From positions 62,001-126,000 of the forward strand of contig JACPEG010000041.1 of NCBI GenBank assembly GCA_016183615.1: DNA of 64,000 nt. The letters run 5' to 3'. The position numbers and the translations under genes are program-made. Shown here one piece after another: positions 9,001 to 19,475 of this stretch (positions are counted from its first letter, which is position 1; each line of letters begins with the position of its first letter). The notes beneath the pieces are model-generated. The model saw only the letters and a program-made list of their open reading frames with translations. It was not told where the DNA came from and did no database searches. The stretch comes from Betaproteobacteria bacterium. GTDB lineage: Bacteria; Pseudomonadota; Gammaproteobacteria; Burkholderiales; UBA6910.

Positions 9001-9643
9001 TCGTCGGCAAATCCGCCAATACGGTCAGCCCCGCATACACCTTGTCGCCGATTGCTACCCGCGGCGACGACTGCGGCGGCAGATACACGTCCACCCGGGA
9101 GCCGAAGCGGATGAAACCGTAGCGCTCGCCCCGCGCCAGCGCATCGCCGGCCTTCACGTAGCACAGGATACGCCGGGCGATGAGGCCCGCGATCTGCACG
9201 CAAGTCACGTCGACGCCGTCGGCCGTCCGGATCCACAGGGCCTTGCGCTCGTTGGCGAGCGACGCCTTCGAAAGCTCCGCGTTGATGAAGCTGCCGGGAT
9301 GATACCAGGTGTCCTTCACCTGGCCGTCCACCGGACTGCGGTTGGAATGCACGTTGAACACGTTCATGAACACGCTGATCTTGAGCGCCGGCCGCCTGAG
9401 ATAGGGGTCCTCGGTGGTTTCCACGGTCACGACGCGACCGTCGGCCGGGGACAGCACGATGTTCGGGTCGCCGGGAGTTGCCCTTGCCGGGTCCCGGAAA
9501 AACTGCAGCACGAAGACCGTGGCGCCCCAGAACGGCAGGGACCAGGCGAATCCGGCGAACCACCACACCACCAGGGACGCGGCGGCGGCGATCGCCAGGT
9601 GCGGCCAGCCTTCCCTGGCGATGAGGGGATGGGGATAGTTCAT
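8996..9643 (-). CDS. psd: Phosphatidylserine decarboxylase, short (archaeal-type) proenzyme
   Basis: Converts phosphatidylserine to phosphatidylethanolamine with a pyruvoyl cofactor formed by self-cleavage. It is 215 aa, the compact class. It has two N-terminal hydrophobic segments (about 15-47), the SPADGRVV motif, the [16 protein letters not shown] core and a late [12 protein letters not shown] segment, where cleavage is expected at the Gly-Ser bond. It precedes pssA in the reading direction, so the two enzymes of one pathway are adjacent. The last residues and stop lie in an intergenic repeat. Confidence 0.95.
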   Translation of the reverse strand: MNYPHPLIAREGWPHLAIAAAASLVVWWFAGFAWSLPFWGATVFVLQFFRDPARATPGDPNIVLSPADGRVVTVETTEDPYLRRPALKISVFMNVFNVHSNRSPVDGQVKDTWYHPGSFINAELSKASLANERKALWIRTADGVDVTCVQIAGLIARRILCYVKAGDALARGERYGFIRFGSRVDVYLPPQSSPRVAIGDKVYAGLTVLADLPTR

Positions 9644-9747
9644 TGAGTCGAGAGTCGAGAGTCGGGAGTTGAGAGTCGAAAAACGGAAAGCGCTCCGCTA
9701 CTCTCGGCGGAAAGCCCTCCGTTACTCTCGACCAACGACTCTCGACC
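9644..9747. repeat. GAGTCGAGAGTC-type tandem repeats in inverted arrangement between ilvC and psd
   Basis: 9644-9679 repeats GAGTCGAGAGTC-like units; 9698-9747 holds the reverse-complement form (CTCTCGACC units). The two halves can pair. A third block of the same family is at 49121-49145. No coding potential. Confidence 0.8.
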
Positions 9748-9758
9748 GATGACAGCCG

Positions 9759-10864
<1,106 letters not shown>

Positions 10865-10866
10865 CT

Positions 10867-11358
10867 TCAAACCCGCAGAATGCGCTCGCCGCGGCCGATG
10901 CCCGAGGCGCCGGTGCGGACGGTTTCCAGAATCGAGCTGCGCTCCAGCCCCTGCAGGAAGGCGTCCAGCTTCTCCCCGGTGCCGGTGAGCTCGATGGTAT
11001 AAGTCTTGTCGGTGACATCGATGATGCGCCCGCGGAAGATGTCCGCCATGCGCTTCATCTCCTCCCGGTCCTTGCCCGAGGCCCGCACCTTGACCAGCAT
11101 CAGCTCGCGCTCGATATGCTCGCCCTCGTTGAGGTCCACCACCTTCACCACGTCGATCAGCTTGTTGAGCTGCTTGGTGATCTGCTCGATCACGTCGTCG
11201 GAGCCGGTGGTGACGACAGTCATGCGCGAGAGCGTCGCGTCCTCGGTAGGCGCCACCGAGAGCGACTCGATGTTGTAGCCGCGGGCCGAGAACAATCCGG
11301 AGACCCGGGACAGGGCGCCCGCCTCGTTTTCCAGAAGCAGGGAGATGATGTGTCGCAT
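10867..11358 (-). CDS. ilvH: Acetolactate synthase small (regulatory) subunit
   Basis: 163-aa regulatory partner of IlvI. An N-terminal ACT domain (residues 1-75: MRHIISLLLENEAGALSRVSGLFSARGYNIESL) binds valine for feedback inhibition, and a second ACT-like domain fills the C-terminal half. The length and motifs are those of the usual IlvH/IlvN. It begins 7 bases after the ilvI stop, so the subunits are translated together. No unusual feature. Confidence 0.97.
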   Translation of the reverse strand: MRHIISLLLENEAGALSRVSGLFSARGYNIESLSVAPTEDATLSRMTVVTTGSDDVIEQITKQLNKLIDVVKVVDLNEGEHIERELMLVKVRASGKDREEMKRMADIFRGRIIDVTDKTYTIELTGTGEKLDAFLQGLERSSILETVRTGASGIGRGERILRV

Positions 11359-11365
11359 ATTGTTC

Positions 11366-13066
11366 TTAGACCAGGATCATTTCGGACAGCCCCTTGCCGC
11401 CGGGGATCATGGGGAAGACGTTCTCGGTCTGGTCGGTGATGAAATCCATGAACACCAGCCGGTCCTTGAGGGCAAACGCCTCCTTCAGCGCCCCTTCCAC
11501 GTCGGCGGGCTTCTCGATGCGCATTCCCACGTGGCCGTAGCTCTCGGCGAGCTTCACGAAGTCGGGAAGCGCGTCCATGTAGGACTCGGCGTAGCGGTTG
11601 CCGTGAAAGAATTCCTGCCACTGGCGCACCATGCCCAGGTAGCGGTTGTTGAGGTTCACGATCTTGATGGGCAGGTGGTACTGCTTGCAGGTGGAAAGCT
11701 CCTGGATGCACATCTGAATGCTCGCCTCCCCGGTGACGCAGGCCACCGTGGCCTTGGGGTTGGCCAGCCGCGCGCCCATAGCGGCCGGGAGCCCGAAACC
11801 CATGGTTCCCAGCCCTCCGGAATTGATCCAGCGCCGGGGCTTGTCGAACTTGTAGAACTGGGCCGCCCACATCTGGTGCTGGCCCACGTCGGAAGTGACG
11901 AAGGCATCGCCCTTGGTAATCTCGTACATCTTCTCCAGCACGTACTGGGGCTTGATGACCGCGGCCGCCCGATCGTACTTCAGGCAGTCCCGGGAGCGCC
12001 ACAGCTCGATCTGGGTCCACCAGGTCTTGAGGGCCTGCTGATCGGGCTTCTCCTTGCTCGCCTTGAGGAGTTTCAATAGCTCCTCCAGCACGTCGGGCAC
12101 GTTGCCGACGATGGGCACGTCCACCTTGACCCGCTTGGAGATGGACGACGGGTCGATGTCGATATGGATAATCTTGCGCTCTTCGTTGTAGAAGTGCTTC
12201 GGGTTGCCGATCACCCGGTCGTCGAAGCGGGCGCCAACGGCGAGCAGCACGTCGCAGTGCTGCATGGCCATGTTGGCCTCGTAGGTCCCGTGCATGCCCA
12301 GCATGCCGAGGAACAGCGGGTCGGTGGCGGGATAGGCGCCGAGCCCCATCAGCGTGTTGGTGCAGGGAAAGCCCAGCATGCGCACGAGTTCCGTGAGCAG
12401 GGCAGAGGCATTGGACAGGATAACGCCGCCCCCGGTGTAGATCATGGGGCGCTTGGCCTCCAGGATGAGCTGCGCCGCCTTCTTGATCTGTCCGGCGTGG
12501 CCCTTGGTCACCGGGTTGTAGGAACGCATCGAAACCGTTTCCGGGTAATGGAACTCGGTCTTGGCGATGGACACGTCCTTGGGCACGTCCACCACCACCG
12601 GGCCCGGCCGGCCGGTGGAGGCGATGTAGAAGGCCTTCTTGATGGTAACTGCAAGATCCTTGACGTCCTTCACCAGGAAGTTGTGCTTGACGCAGGGCCG
12701 CGTGATCCCGACCGTGTCGCATTCCTGGAACGCGTCTTGGCCGATGGCGGGGGTCGGCACCTGGCCGGTGATGATGACCAGGGGGATGGAATCCATGTGG
12801 GCGGTGGCGATGCCGGTCACGGCATTGGTCACCCCCGGCCCCGAAGTGACCAGCGCCACCCCCGGCTTCCTGTCCTGGGCCCGTGCATAGCCGTCGGCGG
12901 CATGCACCGCGGCCTGCTCGTGGCGCACCAGGATGTGCTTGACCTTGTCCTGCTTGAACAGCTCGTCGTAGAGGTAGAGCACGGCGCCTCCGGGATAGCC
13001 GAAGACATACTCCACGCCCTCTTCCTGGAGGCAGCGCACCACGATTTCAGCGCCGGTCAATTCCAT
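11366..13066 (-). CDS. ilvI: Acetolactate synthase large (catalytic) subunit
   Basis: Thiamine-diphosphate enzyme that condenses two pyruvates, or pyruvate with 2-oxobutyrate, at the entry of branched-chain amino acid synthesis. The 566-aa protein has the N-terminal ThDP pyrimidine domain (VEYVFGYPGGAVL, catalytic Glu in VRHEQAAVHAADGYAR), a central FAD/Rossmann-like domain and the C-terminal ThDP site with GDAF and the NNRYLGMVRQWQEFF region. The biosynthetic rather than catabolic type is supported by the adjacent regulatory subunit. It is the first gene of ilvIHC and has a good promoter 33 bases upstream. Confidence 0.97.
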   Translation of the reverse strand: MELTGAEIVVRCLQEEGVEYVFGYPGGAVLYLYDELFKQDKVKHILVRHEQAAVHAADGYARAQDRKPGVALVTSGPGVTNAVTGIATAHMDSIPLVIITGQVPTPAIGQDAFQECDTVGITRPCVKHNFLVKDVKDLAVTIKKAFYIASTGRPGPVVVDVPKDVSIAKTEFHYPETVSMRSYNPVTKGHAGQIKKAAQLILEAKRPMIYTGGGVILSNASALLTELVRMLGFPCTNTLMGLGAYPATDPLFLGMLGMHGTYEANMAMQHCDVLLAVGARFDDRVIGNPKHFYNEERKIIHIDIDPSSISKRVKVDVPIVGNVPDVLEELLKLLKASKEKPDQQALKTWWTQIELWRSRDCLKYDRAAAVIKPQYVLEKMYEITKGDAFVTSDVGQHQMWAAQFYKFDKPRRWINSGGLGTMGFGLPAAMGARLANPKATVACVTGEASIQMCIQELSTCKQYHLPIKIVNLNNRYLGMVRQWQEFFHGNRYAESYMDALPDFVKLAESYGHVGMRIEKPADVEGALKEAFALKDRLVFMDFITDQTENVFPMIPGGKGLSEMILV

Positions 13067-13105
13067 GATGTTCTCTGATTTGGCTCGAAAATGCGGAAAC
13101 GTCGA

Positions 13106-13134
13106 ATAGTAACGGCTGAAGCTGGTTTGGTAAA
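13106..13134 (-). promoter_or_regulatory. Sigma-70 promoter of the ilvIHC operon
   Basis: Minus-strand TTTACC (13129-13134) and TACTAT (13106-13111) are 17 bases apart. Transcription would start near 13099, leaving an untranslated leader of only about 33 bases, too short for a leader peptide, so ilvI is probably not controlled by attenuation. Confidence 0.65.
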
Positions 13135-13266
13135 GCCCTGATGGGCCCGGGATCGCCTTCTGGCGCGGCTTTCGGCCGGATCGGCAAAGCGTTGTCCCGT
13201 CTTCGGCCGGCGAATCCTGCCCCGTTCCGGAATCCGGGACAGCGCTCGCCCGGATTTGCTAACATC

Positions 13267-13887
13267 ATGGGCCAGCAACCGGCTCCTGATCGCCCCCGAA
13301 TCCAAAAAAAGGCTGAACCCCTGGCGACTATCCAGGAAATTTCCAAGTTTTTCGCTGACACCGAGCGCCGCGCCTACAAGCAGGCCCTGTTCGCCGTTCG
13401 CAATGAGGACGTGGCCCTCGACGTGGTCCAGGACGCCATGCTCAAGCTCACGGAGAAATACGCCGCGCGCCCGGCGCCGGAGCTTCCGCTGCTGTTCCAG
13501 CGCATTCTTCAGAACACCATCCGCGACCATTTCCGGCGCCAGAAGGTGCGCTCCCTCTGGACCACGCTGGTTTCCGCCCTTACGCCAAGCCACGAAGGGG
13601 ATGACCATGATCCGCTGGAAACTTTGGAAGTAAAGGCCGGTTCTAACGCCCGGGAGGAGCCCGCCGATCAGGCGGAGCGTGCGCAAGTCCTTGCAATCAT
13701 TGAAGAAGCGCTAAAAAAACTGCCGGCGCGTCAACGTCAGGCCTTTCTGCTGCGTTATTGGGAAGACATGGATGTCGCCGAGACAGCGGCGGCGATGGGT
13801 TGCTCGGAGGGCAGTGTCAAAACCCACTGCTCCCGGGCTGTTCACGCTTTGGCGGAACTGCTCAGGGCAAAGGGAGTGACGCTATGA
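13267..13887 (+). CDS. ECF-type RNA polymerase sigma factor
   Basis: 206-aa sigma-70 family factor. The sigma-2 region is at about residues 28-95 (FFADTERRAYKQALFAVRNEDVALDVVQDAML, then RDHFRRQK) and sigma-4 at about 140-195 (LPARQRQAFLLRYWEDMDVAETAAAMGCSEGSVKTHCSRAV). The following DUF3619 and DUF3106 genes overlap it or one another, a block conserved in Betaproteobacteria. The start is uncertain: ATG 13267 sits just after a possible -10, while family members usually begin near the residue encoded at 13321, where the codon is CTG. DUF3619 is a single-pass membrane protein and may act as the anti-sigma factor (inference). Confidence 0.88.
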   Translation: MGQQPAPDRPRIQKKAEPLATIQEISKFFADTERRAYKQALFAVRNEDVALDVVQDAMLKLTEKYAARPAPELPLLFQRILQNTIRDHFRRQKVRSLWTTLVSALTPSHEGDDHDPLETLEVKAGSNAREEPADQAERAQVLAIIEEALKKLPARQRQAFLLRYWEDMDVAETAAAMGCSEGSVKTHCSRAVHALAELLRAKGVTL

Positions 13888-14267
13888 ACGAGAAAGCCTT
13901 CACCCGGAAGATCAGGGAATATCTCGATTTCGGAACCGGGCGCCTGGAGCGCAAGGCGGTGCTTGGCCTGCAAAAAGCCCGGGGTAAGGCGCTGTCGCGC
14001 GTGGAAGCGCGGGAGCCGGCGGTCGGGTTTGCCTGGGCCGGCCACGGCGTTGCGCGATTCGTTGAATTGCCCCATTTCGGCGCCCGCTTCTGGGTGCTTA
14101 TCGGCGCCCTCATCCTTGCGCTCCTTGCGTTTACCTACTGGCAGCAGCAGGAAAACGGCAATGGGGATGCCGGGGACATCGATACCCTTTTGCTGGCCGA
14201 CGAACTGCCGCCGCACGCTTACATTGACACGAGATTCGAAGCATGGCTCAAGCGCTCGCAGGACTGA
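13884..14267 (+). CDS. DUF3619 family single-pass membrane protein
   Basis: 127 residues with one membrane segment at about 72-90 (FWVLIGALILALLAFTYW), a soluble N-terminal part in the cytoplasm and a short acidic outer tail ending ADELPPHAYIDTRFEAWLKRS, which is the family hallmark. The ATG overlaps the sigma-factor stop by four bases (ATGA), so translation is coupled. The arrangement of ECF sigma factor plus overlapping one-pass membrane protein is that of a sigma/anti-sigma pair, but it lacks the classical zinc-binding motif and the role is inferred. Confidence 0.8.
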   Translation: MNEKAFTRKIREYLDFGTGRLERKAVLGLQKARGKALSRVEAREPAVGFAWAGHGVARFVELPHFGARFWVLIGALILALLAFTYWQQQENGNGDAGDIDTLLLADELPPHAYIDTRFEAWLKRSQD

Positions 14268-14725
14268 TCCTATCGCTGTTCATCGCCCTGCCCGCTTTTG
14301 CCGCCGGCAAAGAAACCAAGCAACCCGACTGGGCCCAGCTCACTCCCCAGCAGAAGGAGGTTCTGGCGCCGCTCGCTCAGGAATGGGACGGACTCCCCGA
14401 CGTGCAGCGCAAGAAGCTGCTCGGGGTGGCGAAGCGCTACCCCAAGCTGCCGCCGGAAAATCAGCAGCGGGTGAAATCCCGCCTGCAGGAATGGAGCAAG
14501 CTTTCTTTCGAGGAGCGCCAGCAGGCCCGCAAGAACTACCAGAATCTGAAGCAGCTGCCGCCCGAAAAGCGCAAGGAAGTCAAGGAGAAATGGAAGGCCT
14601 ACCGCCAGTTCGATGCTGAAAAGGCGGCCAAGCCGGCCAAATCCGGCGCTCCGGGGACACCCGCGCCTGCGCCCCAGGCTGCCGCACCGGAAACACCGGC
14701 CGGCCCGGCTCCCGCCAAGCCCTGA
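14243..14725 (+). CDS. DUF3106 family secreted protein
   Basis: 160-aa protein with a signal peptide (cleavage near AFAA, about residue 21). The DUF3106 region is rich in helical repeats of Leu-Pro-Pro and Trp: WAQLTPQQKEVLAPLAQEW, then WSKLSFEERQQARKNYQNLKQLPPEKRKEVKEKWKAY cut into successive turns. An Ala/Pro-rich tail (about 130-160) follows. The function is unknown; the repeats look like a small periplasmic helical bundle. It overlaps DUF3619 by 25 bases, so the block from the sigma factor is one operon. Confidence 0.8.
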   Translation: MAQALAGLILSLFIALPAFAAGKETKQPDWAQLTPQQKEVLAPLAQEWDGLPDVQRKKLLGVAKRYPKLPPENQQRVKSRLQEWSKLSFEERQQARKNYQNLKQLPPEKRKEVKEKWKAYRQFDAEKAAKPAKSGAPGTPAPAPQAAAPETPAGPAPAKP

Positions 14726-14796
14726 ACGGGTTCGCCTGCCGGGGAATCGACTCCGGTCCGTTTCTCCGCGGGTCGTCCCGTCTCCGGACACCGGAT

Positions 14797-15228
14797 ATGA
14801 ATAGCCCCCCCGCTTCCCTGCAGGCGGCGTCCCTCGGCCGCCGGCTCATGAGCATGGTCTACGAGGCCCTGATGCTCGCAGCCGTGCTGATGGTGGCGGC
14901 ATTTCCCTTCGTGTTCGCGTTCAACGGTGGGGACGCACCCTGGTTCAGGCCGCTGTTTCAGCTCTATCTGCTGGGGGTCGTCGGCGCCTACTTCACCTGG
15001 TTCTGGACTCATGGCGGTCAGACCCTGCCGATGAAGACCTGGCGCCTCCGGGTCGTCACCACGAAAGGATCGGCCCTACGGTTGAAGCAAGCGCTGATCC
15101 GCTATCTGGTCGCGATGGCGGGCACGATCTTCCTGGGATTCGGATTCCTGTGGGCCGTACTGGACCGGGACCGCCAGTTCCTGCACGACCGGCTGGCGGG
15201 GACGAAAATTGTAAATAGTAAACGGTGA
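14797..15228 (+). CDS. RDD family inner-membrane protein
   Basis: 143 residues with three hydrophobic segments (about 24-44, 50-68 and 104-122) and the RDD pattern: Arg near the first helix (LGRRLMSMVYEALML) and acidic residues in the last (AVLDRDRQFLHDRLAGTKIV). The family is of unknown function, sometimes linked to ion exchange. It follows the sigma/DUF3619/DUF3106 block after 71 bases. The final VNSKR and the TGA stop are encoded by an intergenic GTAAACGG-type repeat, so the original C-terminus has probably been replaced by the repeat. Confidence 0.85.
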   Translation: MNSPPASLQAASLGRRLMSMVYEALMLAAVLMVAAFPFVFAFNGGDAPWFRPLFQLYLLGVVGAYFTWFWTHGGQTLPMKTWRLRVVTTKGSALRLKQALIRYLVAMAGTIFLGFGFLWAVLDRDRQFLHDRLAGTKIVNSKR

Positions 15229-15273
15229 ACGGTGGCAAGGCGAGAGGGTTTCCGTTTACCGTTTACCGTTTTT
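15211..15273. repeat. GTAAACGG-type repeats forming a hairpin between convergent genes
   Basis: 15211-15233 (GTAAATAGTAAACGGTGAACGG-like, in direct units) and 15250-15273 (inverted CCGTTTACC units followed by TTTTT) can pair and probably end transcription from both the RDD gene and lptG. Same family as 8893-9000. Confidence 0.8.
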
Positions 15274-15274
15274 C

Positions 15275-16348
15275 TCACCGCTTCTCCACCCACCACATCA
15301 TCCCCATCGCGGCACCCAGATAGAGCAGCGTCGGCAGGAGCGCGCTCACCGCCGGCGGCCAGTCGTTGATGGCCCCCAGGTTGGCCGAGAGCCGGCTCAC
15401 CAGGTAAAAGGACAGCCCCAGCATGATGCCGGCAAAAATCTTGGCCCCCACGCCCACGGTCCGGGTCTGGTAGATGGCGAAGGGCAGCGCCAGCACCATC
15501 ATTACCAGCACCGTGAGCGGATAAACCAGTTTGGTCCACAGCGCGATTTCGTAGCGCACGGTTTTCTGTTTGTTTTCCTCCAGGTGCCGGACGTAGCTGT
15601 AGAGGCTGAGTGCCGACATCTGCTCGGGATTCACCAGCAGCACTGACAGGATGTCGGGCTTCAGCACCGAGCGCCATTCCGCCTTATGAATCGTCTCCAC
15701 CGATACCCTGGCGTCCTCGAAGCGGGTCTGCACCACGTCAGTGAGCCACCAGCGGTTGTCGCGCTCGAACTCTCCCTGGCGCGCGAAACTTATGGATCGC
15801 AGCCGGTGGGCTTCGTCGAACTCGAAGATCTTGACTCCGAGCAGCGTCGCGTCCGGCAGCACCTGGTTGACGTTGATGAAGGACCGCTCGTCCTTCACCC
15901 ACAGCCCGGAGCGAAACTCCTGGGCCACCACGTTGCTGGTCGCCCGCACCCGCAGCTGCTGGGCCAGACGGTCGCTGGGGGGCGCGATGAACTCTCCGAA
16001 CAGGAAGTTCACCGCGACGAAAGCAAGGCCCACCCGCACCAGGGACAGGGCGGTGCGCTGAATCGAGACACCGGAAACCCGCATCACGGTGAACTCCGAG
16101 TGGGCCGAGAGCTGGGCCAGAGCGAAGATCGCGCCGATCAGCGCCGCGATGGGAAACAGCTCATAGACATTCCCGGGAACCGACAGCAGCACGTAGAGCA
16201 CGGCGTAGCCCAGGTTGTAGTTCCCCTTGCCCACGTCTCCCAGCTCGTGCAGCAGATCGAAAAATGCGAACAGCATGAGCAGAGCGGCGAACACCAGGGC
16301 GGTCGCCCCCACCGTCTCCCGGCCCAGGTAGCGATCGAGGGTTCTCAT
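15275..16348 (-). CDS. lptG: LPS export ABC transporter permease LptG
   Basis: One of the two membrane subunits of the LptB2FG complex that pulls lipopolysaccharide from the inner membrane and passes it to the periplasmic bridge. The 357 residues have the YjgP/YjgQ fold: three N-terminal helices, a periplasmic beta-jellyroll (about 130-260) and three C-terminal helices. Start MRTLDRYLGRE at 16348, overlapping the lptF stop by four bases. It follows lptF, the standard order. LptB, LptC and LptA are not in this window. Confidence 0.95.
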   Translation of the reverse strand: MRTLDRYLGRETVGATALVFAALLMLFAFFDLLHELGDVGKGNYNLGYAVLYVLLSVPGNVYELFPIAALIGAIFALAQLSAHSEFTVMRVSGVSIQRTALSLVRVGLAFVAVNFLFGEFIAPPSDRLAQQLRVRATSNVVAQEFRSGLWVKDERSFINVNQVLPDATLLGVKIFEFDEAHRLRSISFARQGEFERDNRWWLTDVVQTRFEDARVSVETIHKAEWRSVLKPDILSVLLVNPEQMSALSLYSYVRHLEENKQKTVRYEIALWTKLVYPLTVLVMMVLALPFAIYQTRTVGVGAKIFAGIMLGLSFYLVSRLSANLGAINDWPPAVSALLPTLLYLGAAMGMMWWVEKR

Positions 16349-17445
16349 CGCCGCAGACGCCCCAGCGAGAACACCGAAAGCCTGCGCGCAAGCAGCAGCA
16401 GGAACACCACCAGCATCACGGCGTGGAATCCCCACAGCCCGACCAGCGGGTTCAGCTTCTCCTGTACCACCCAGACCCGGGCCACGCTAAGGACGTTGCT
16501 GTAGACCATGTACACCAGGATGGCGATCACCAGGTTCATGGAGCGCCCGCCACGAGGGTTCACGAAGCTCAGGGGAATCGCGAGCAGCGCCAGGATCAGA
16601 GCCGAGAGCGGCAACCCGAGGCGCCATCCGAGCTGCGCCAGGTTCGCCGGAGTGGGCGTCCGCAACAGCTCCAGGGTGGAAAGCGAAGCCGTGGACGGGG
16701 TGTCGCGCTTCGCCTCGTGGGTCTCGACTCGCATGGCATAGCGCTCAAAGTTCATCACCTTGTAATCCGGCGCGCCGGCCAGGCCCTCGTACCGGGTGCC
16801 TCTGAGCAGCACCAGGAAGCGATCCCCGTTCGCCTCCGTCTGCTGGTGGCCCTCCCTCGCCACCATCGTGCCGATTTTCTGGTTCTGCGCCGATTGCACG
16901 AAAATGTTGGCTACCTTGTCCTTGGGACCGCCCGCGCTTTCGACAAAATACACCCGGTCCGCCTGCTTCGACTCCTGGAAGGTCCCCGGCGCCACGGTCG
17001 AGGCTTCATCCCGGGACTCCAGCTGGCGGCGGAACTCCTCGCTCTTGGTCACGGCCCAGGGCGAGAGCGCCAAGCTCAGGAGCGCAATGGTCAGAACCAG
17101 CGGCATGGCAAACACGATCACCGGCCGGACCCAGGCGGTGAGGCTGACGCCCGAGCAGAACCAAACCACCATTTCGGAATCGCGGTAGCTGCGGGTGAGC
17201 GCCTGCAGCACCGCGATGAACAGGGTCAGCGACAGCAGTACCGGCAGCAGGTTAAGCGCCCTGAAGCCGAGAAAGGCCACCACCCCCTCCGGCGCCAGCG
17301 TGCCGCTGGCGGCCTGGCCCAGCAGTCGCACCAACTGGATGATTACGGTGATGGCGAGCAGAATGACGAAGCTGCTCACCGCACTGGCCGCGAATTCGTT
17401 CAGAAGGGTGCGATAGAAAATGCTTTTTTCGTCACGTTTTGACAT
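16345..17445 (-). CDS. lptF: LPS export ABC transporter permease LptF
   Basis: Partner of LptG in the LptB2FG lipopolysaccharide extractor. The 366-aa protein has the same architecture: an N-terminal IFYRTLLNEF motif typical of LptF, helices at about 15-35, 50-72 and 98-120, the periplasmic jellyroll (135-265) and three more helices at the end. It is the first gene of the pair, divergent from pepA with a 73-base gap. lptF-lptG divergent from pepA is the conserved proteobacterial arrangement. Confidence 0.95.
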   Translation of the reverse strand: MSKRDEKSIFYRTLLNEFAASAVSSFVILLAITVIIQLVRLLGQAASGTLAPEGVVAFLGFRALNLLPVLLSLTLFIAVLQALTRSYRDSEMVVWFCSGVSLTAWVRPVIVFAMPLVLTIALLSLALSPWAVTKSEEFRRQLESRDEASTVAPGTFQESKQADRVYFVESAGGPKDKVANIFVQSAQNQKIGTMVAREGHQQTEANGDRFLVLLRGTRYEGLAGAPDYKVMNFERYAMRVETHEAKRDTPSTASLSTLELLRTPTPANLAQLGWRLGLPLSALILALLAIPLSFVNPRGGRSMNLVIAILVYMVYSNVLSVARVWVVQEKLNPLVGLWGFHAVMLVVFLLLLARRLSVFSLGRLRR

Positions 17446-17518
17446 CCGGCAAGGAGTCTGGGGATAATCTGCGAATTATTGATTTCGCGGGAAATTTCGG
17501 CCAAACGAGGAGCGAGAG

Positions 17519-19039
17519 GTGGAATTTAGCATAAAAAGCGGAAGCCCGGAGAAGCAACGCAGCGCATGCGTGGTGATCGGCGTGTTCGAGCCGCGCAAGC
17601 TTGCGGTGGCGGGAGAGGAGATCGACCGGGTTTCCAACGGCTACCTCTCCGACATCATCCGGCGCGGCGACATGGAGGGCAAGACCGGTTCCACGCTGCT
17701 CCTTCACAACGTGCCCAACACCCTGTGCGACCGGGTGCTGCTGGTGGGCCTGGGGCGCGAGCGCGATTTCAGGGACAAGGAATACTGCGACGCGGTGCGC
17801 ATCGCCATCAAGACCCTGAATGACACCGGATCGCTGGAAGCCGTGCTCTACCTTACGGAGCTGCCGGTCAAGCGCCGGGAAACATCATGGAAAGTCTTTC
17901 AGGCGGTCGTCATCGCCATGGAGAGCATTTACCGCTTCGACCGCCTGAAAAGCAAGCAGAGCGAGGTGCGCCGGCCCCTGCGCAAGCTGACGCTCTCCGT
18001 GTCGCGGCGCGCGGAGCTGGCGGCGGGCGAGGAGGCCATGCGCCAAGGGCTCGCAGTGGCCCACGGCATGAATTTCACCAGAGATCTGGGCAACCTGCCC
18101 TCCAACCTCTGCACGCCCTCCTATCTGGCGGAACAGGCGGTGGGCATGGCCAGGACCTACAGTCTCAAGGCCGAGGTACTGGAGCAGAAGGACATGGAGA
18201 AGCTGGGCATGGGGGCACTGCTGTCGGTCACCCGGGCGAGCCGCGAACCCGCCAAGCTCATCACCGTCGAATACCGGGGCACCGACCGGAAGCAGAAGCC
18301 GGTGGTGCTGGTGGGCAAGGGCATCACCTTCGACACCGGTGGCATCTCGCTCAAACCCGCGGCCGAGATGGACGAGATGAAATACGACATGTGCGGCGCA
18401 GCGAGCGTGCTGGGAACCCTCAAGGCGGTGGCGCAGATGCAGCTTGCGGTCAACGTGGTGGGGATCGTACCCACCTGCGAGAACATGCCCGGGGGCGACG
18501 CCACCAAGCCCGGCGACATCGTGACCACGCTGTCGGGCCAGACCGTGGAAGTCCTCAACACCGATGCGGAGGGGCGGCTCATCCTGTGCGACGCGCTCAC
18601 CTACGCCGAGCGCTTCGAGCCTGACGTGGTCGTAGACGTCGCGACCCTCACGGGGGCCTGCGTCATCGCGCTGGGGCACGTGGCCTCGGGGCTGCTGAGC
18701 AACGATGACGGTCTGGCGCGGGAACTGCTGCACGCAGGGGACTATGCCTTCGACCGGGCCTGGCACCTGCCCCTGTGGGACGACTACCAGGAGCAGCTGA
18801 AGAGCAACTTCGCCGACATGGCCAACATCGGCGGTCGCCCCGCCGGCACCATCACCGCGGCGTGCTTTCTTTCCCGGTTCACGAAGAAATACCGCTGGGC
18901 CCACCTCGACATCGCCGGCACCGCCTGGAAATCGGGCAAGGAGAAGGGCGCCACCGGACGGCCGGTTCCGCTGCTCTCCCAGTTCCTGATCGAGCGTGCC
19001 GGCGGCAGGACCCACTCCGCCAAGTCCCGCCGCAAGTGA
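17519..19039 (+). CDS. pepA: Leucyl aminopeptidase (M17)
   Basis: Cytosolic di-metal exopeptidase that removes N-terminal residues from peptides; in some bacteria it also binds DNA. The 506-aa protein has the N-terminal macro-like domain and the C-terminal catalytic domain. The metal and active-site motifs [14 protein letters not shown] and [14 protein letters not shown] are intact. The start is GTG at 17519 with GAGGAGCGAGAG in front. Its stop overlaps the GTG start of holC, so pepA, holC and probably the valS region form one operon. Confidence 0.97.
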   Translation: MEFSIKSGSPEKQRSACVVIGVFEPRKLAVAGEEIDRVSNGYLSDIIRRGDMEGKTGSTLLLHNVPNTLCDRVLLVGLGRERDFRDKEYCDAVRIAIKTLNDTGSLEAVLYLTELPVKRRETSWKVFQAVVIAMESIYRFDRLKSKQSEVRRPLRKLTLSVSRRAELAAGEEAMRQGLAVAHGMNFTRDLGNLPSNLCTPSYLAEQAVGMARTYSLKAEVLEQKDMEKLGMGALLSVTRASREPAKLITVEYRGTDRKQKPVVLVGKGITFDTGGISLKPAAEMDEMKYDMCGAASVLGTLKAVAQMQLAVNVVGIVPTCENMPGGDATKPGDIVTTLSGQTVEVLNTDAEGRLILCDALTYAERFEPDVVVDVATLTGACVIALGHVASGLLSNDDGLARELLHAGDYAFDRAWHLPLWDDYQEQLKSNFADMANIGGRPAGTITAACFLSRFTKKYRWAHLDIAGTAWKSGKEKGATGRPVPLLSQFLIERAGGRTHSAKSRRK

Positions 19040-19470
19040 CCCGGATCGACTTCTACACCCACGCCGCCGACAAGGTTCAGGTCGCCTGCCGGTTGACGCT
19101 GAAGGCCCGGGAGCAGGGCCTCAGGGTGCTGATCTACACCCCCGATCGTTCCCTTGCCGAGCGCATCGACAAGCTGCTCTGGACCACGCCCGCGATCGGC
19201 TTCGTCCCCCATTGCCGCGCCGATGACCGGCTGGCAGGCGTGACACCGGTCATTATCGGCCACGCCGTCGAGGCGCCGCCCCACGACGAGGTGCTGCTCA
19301 ATCTGCGCCCGGAAACGCCACCCTTCTTCAGCCGCTTCCAGCGCGTCATCGAAATCATCGGCCACGACGCGGAGGACAGCGAGGCGGGACGCAGCCGTTA
19401 CCGGTTCTACCGGGACCGGGGCTACGAGATTCGCCACCACAAGCTGGGCGGCGACGTTCCGGACCAGTAG
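19036..19470 (+). CDS. holC: DNA polymerase III chi subunit
   Basis: 144-aa clamp-loader accessory subunit that connects the DNA polymerase III holoenzyme to single-strand binding protein during replication. The N-terminus [13 protein letters not shown] and the later [18 protein letters not shown] are the HolC pattern. The GTG start at 19036 overlaps the pepA stop by four bases (GTGA). The order pepA-holC-valS is conserved in many Proteobacteria. The start codon choice rests on the overlap and on the family N-terminus. Confidence 0.92.
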   Translation: MTRIDFYTHAADKVQVACRLTLKAREQGLRVLIYTPDRSLAERIDKLLWTTPAIGFVPHCRADDRLAGVTPVIIGHAVEAPPHDEVLLNLRPETPPFFSRFQRVIEIIGHDAEDSEAGRSRYRFYRDRGYEIRHHKLGGDVPDQ

Positions 19471-19475
19471 CCGCC

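Noticed and set aside
8893-9747. Repeats between pssA, psd and ilvC as a CRISPR array
   Set aside because: Units are 7-12 bases long, degenerate and inverted, without unique spacers or cas genes.
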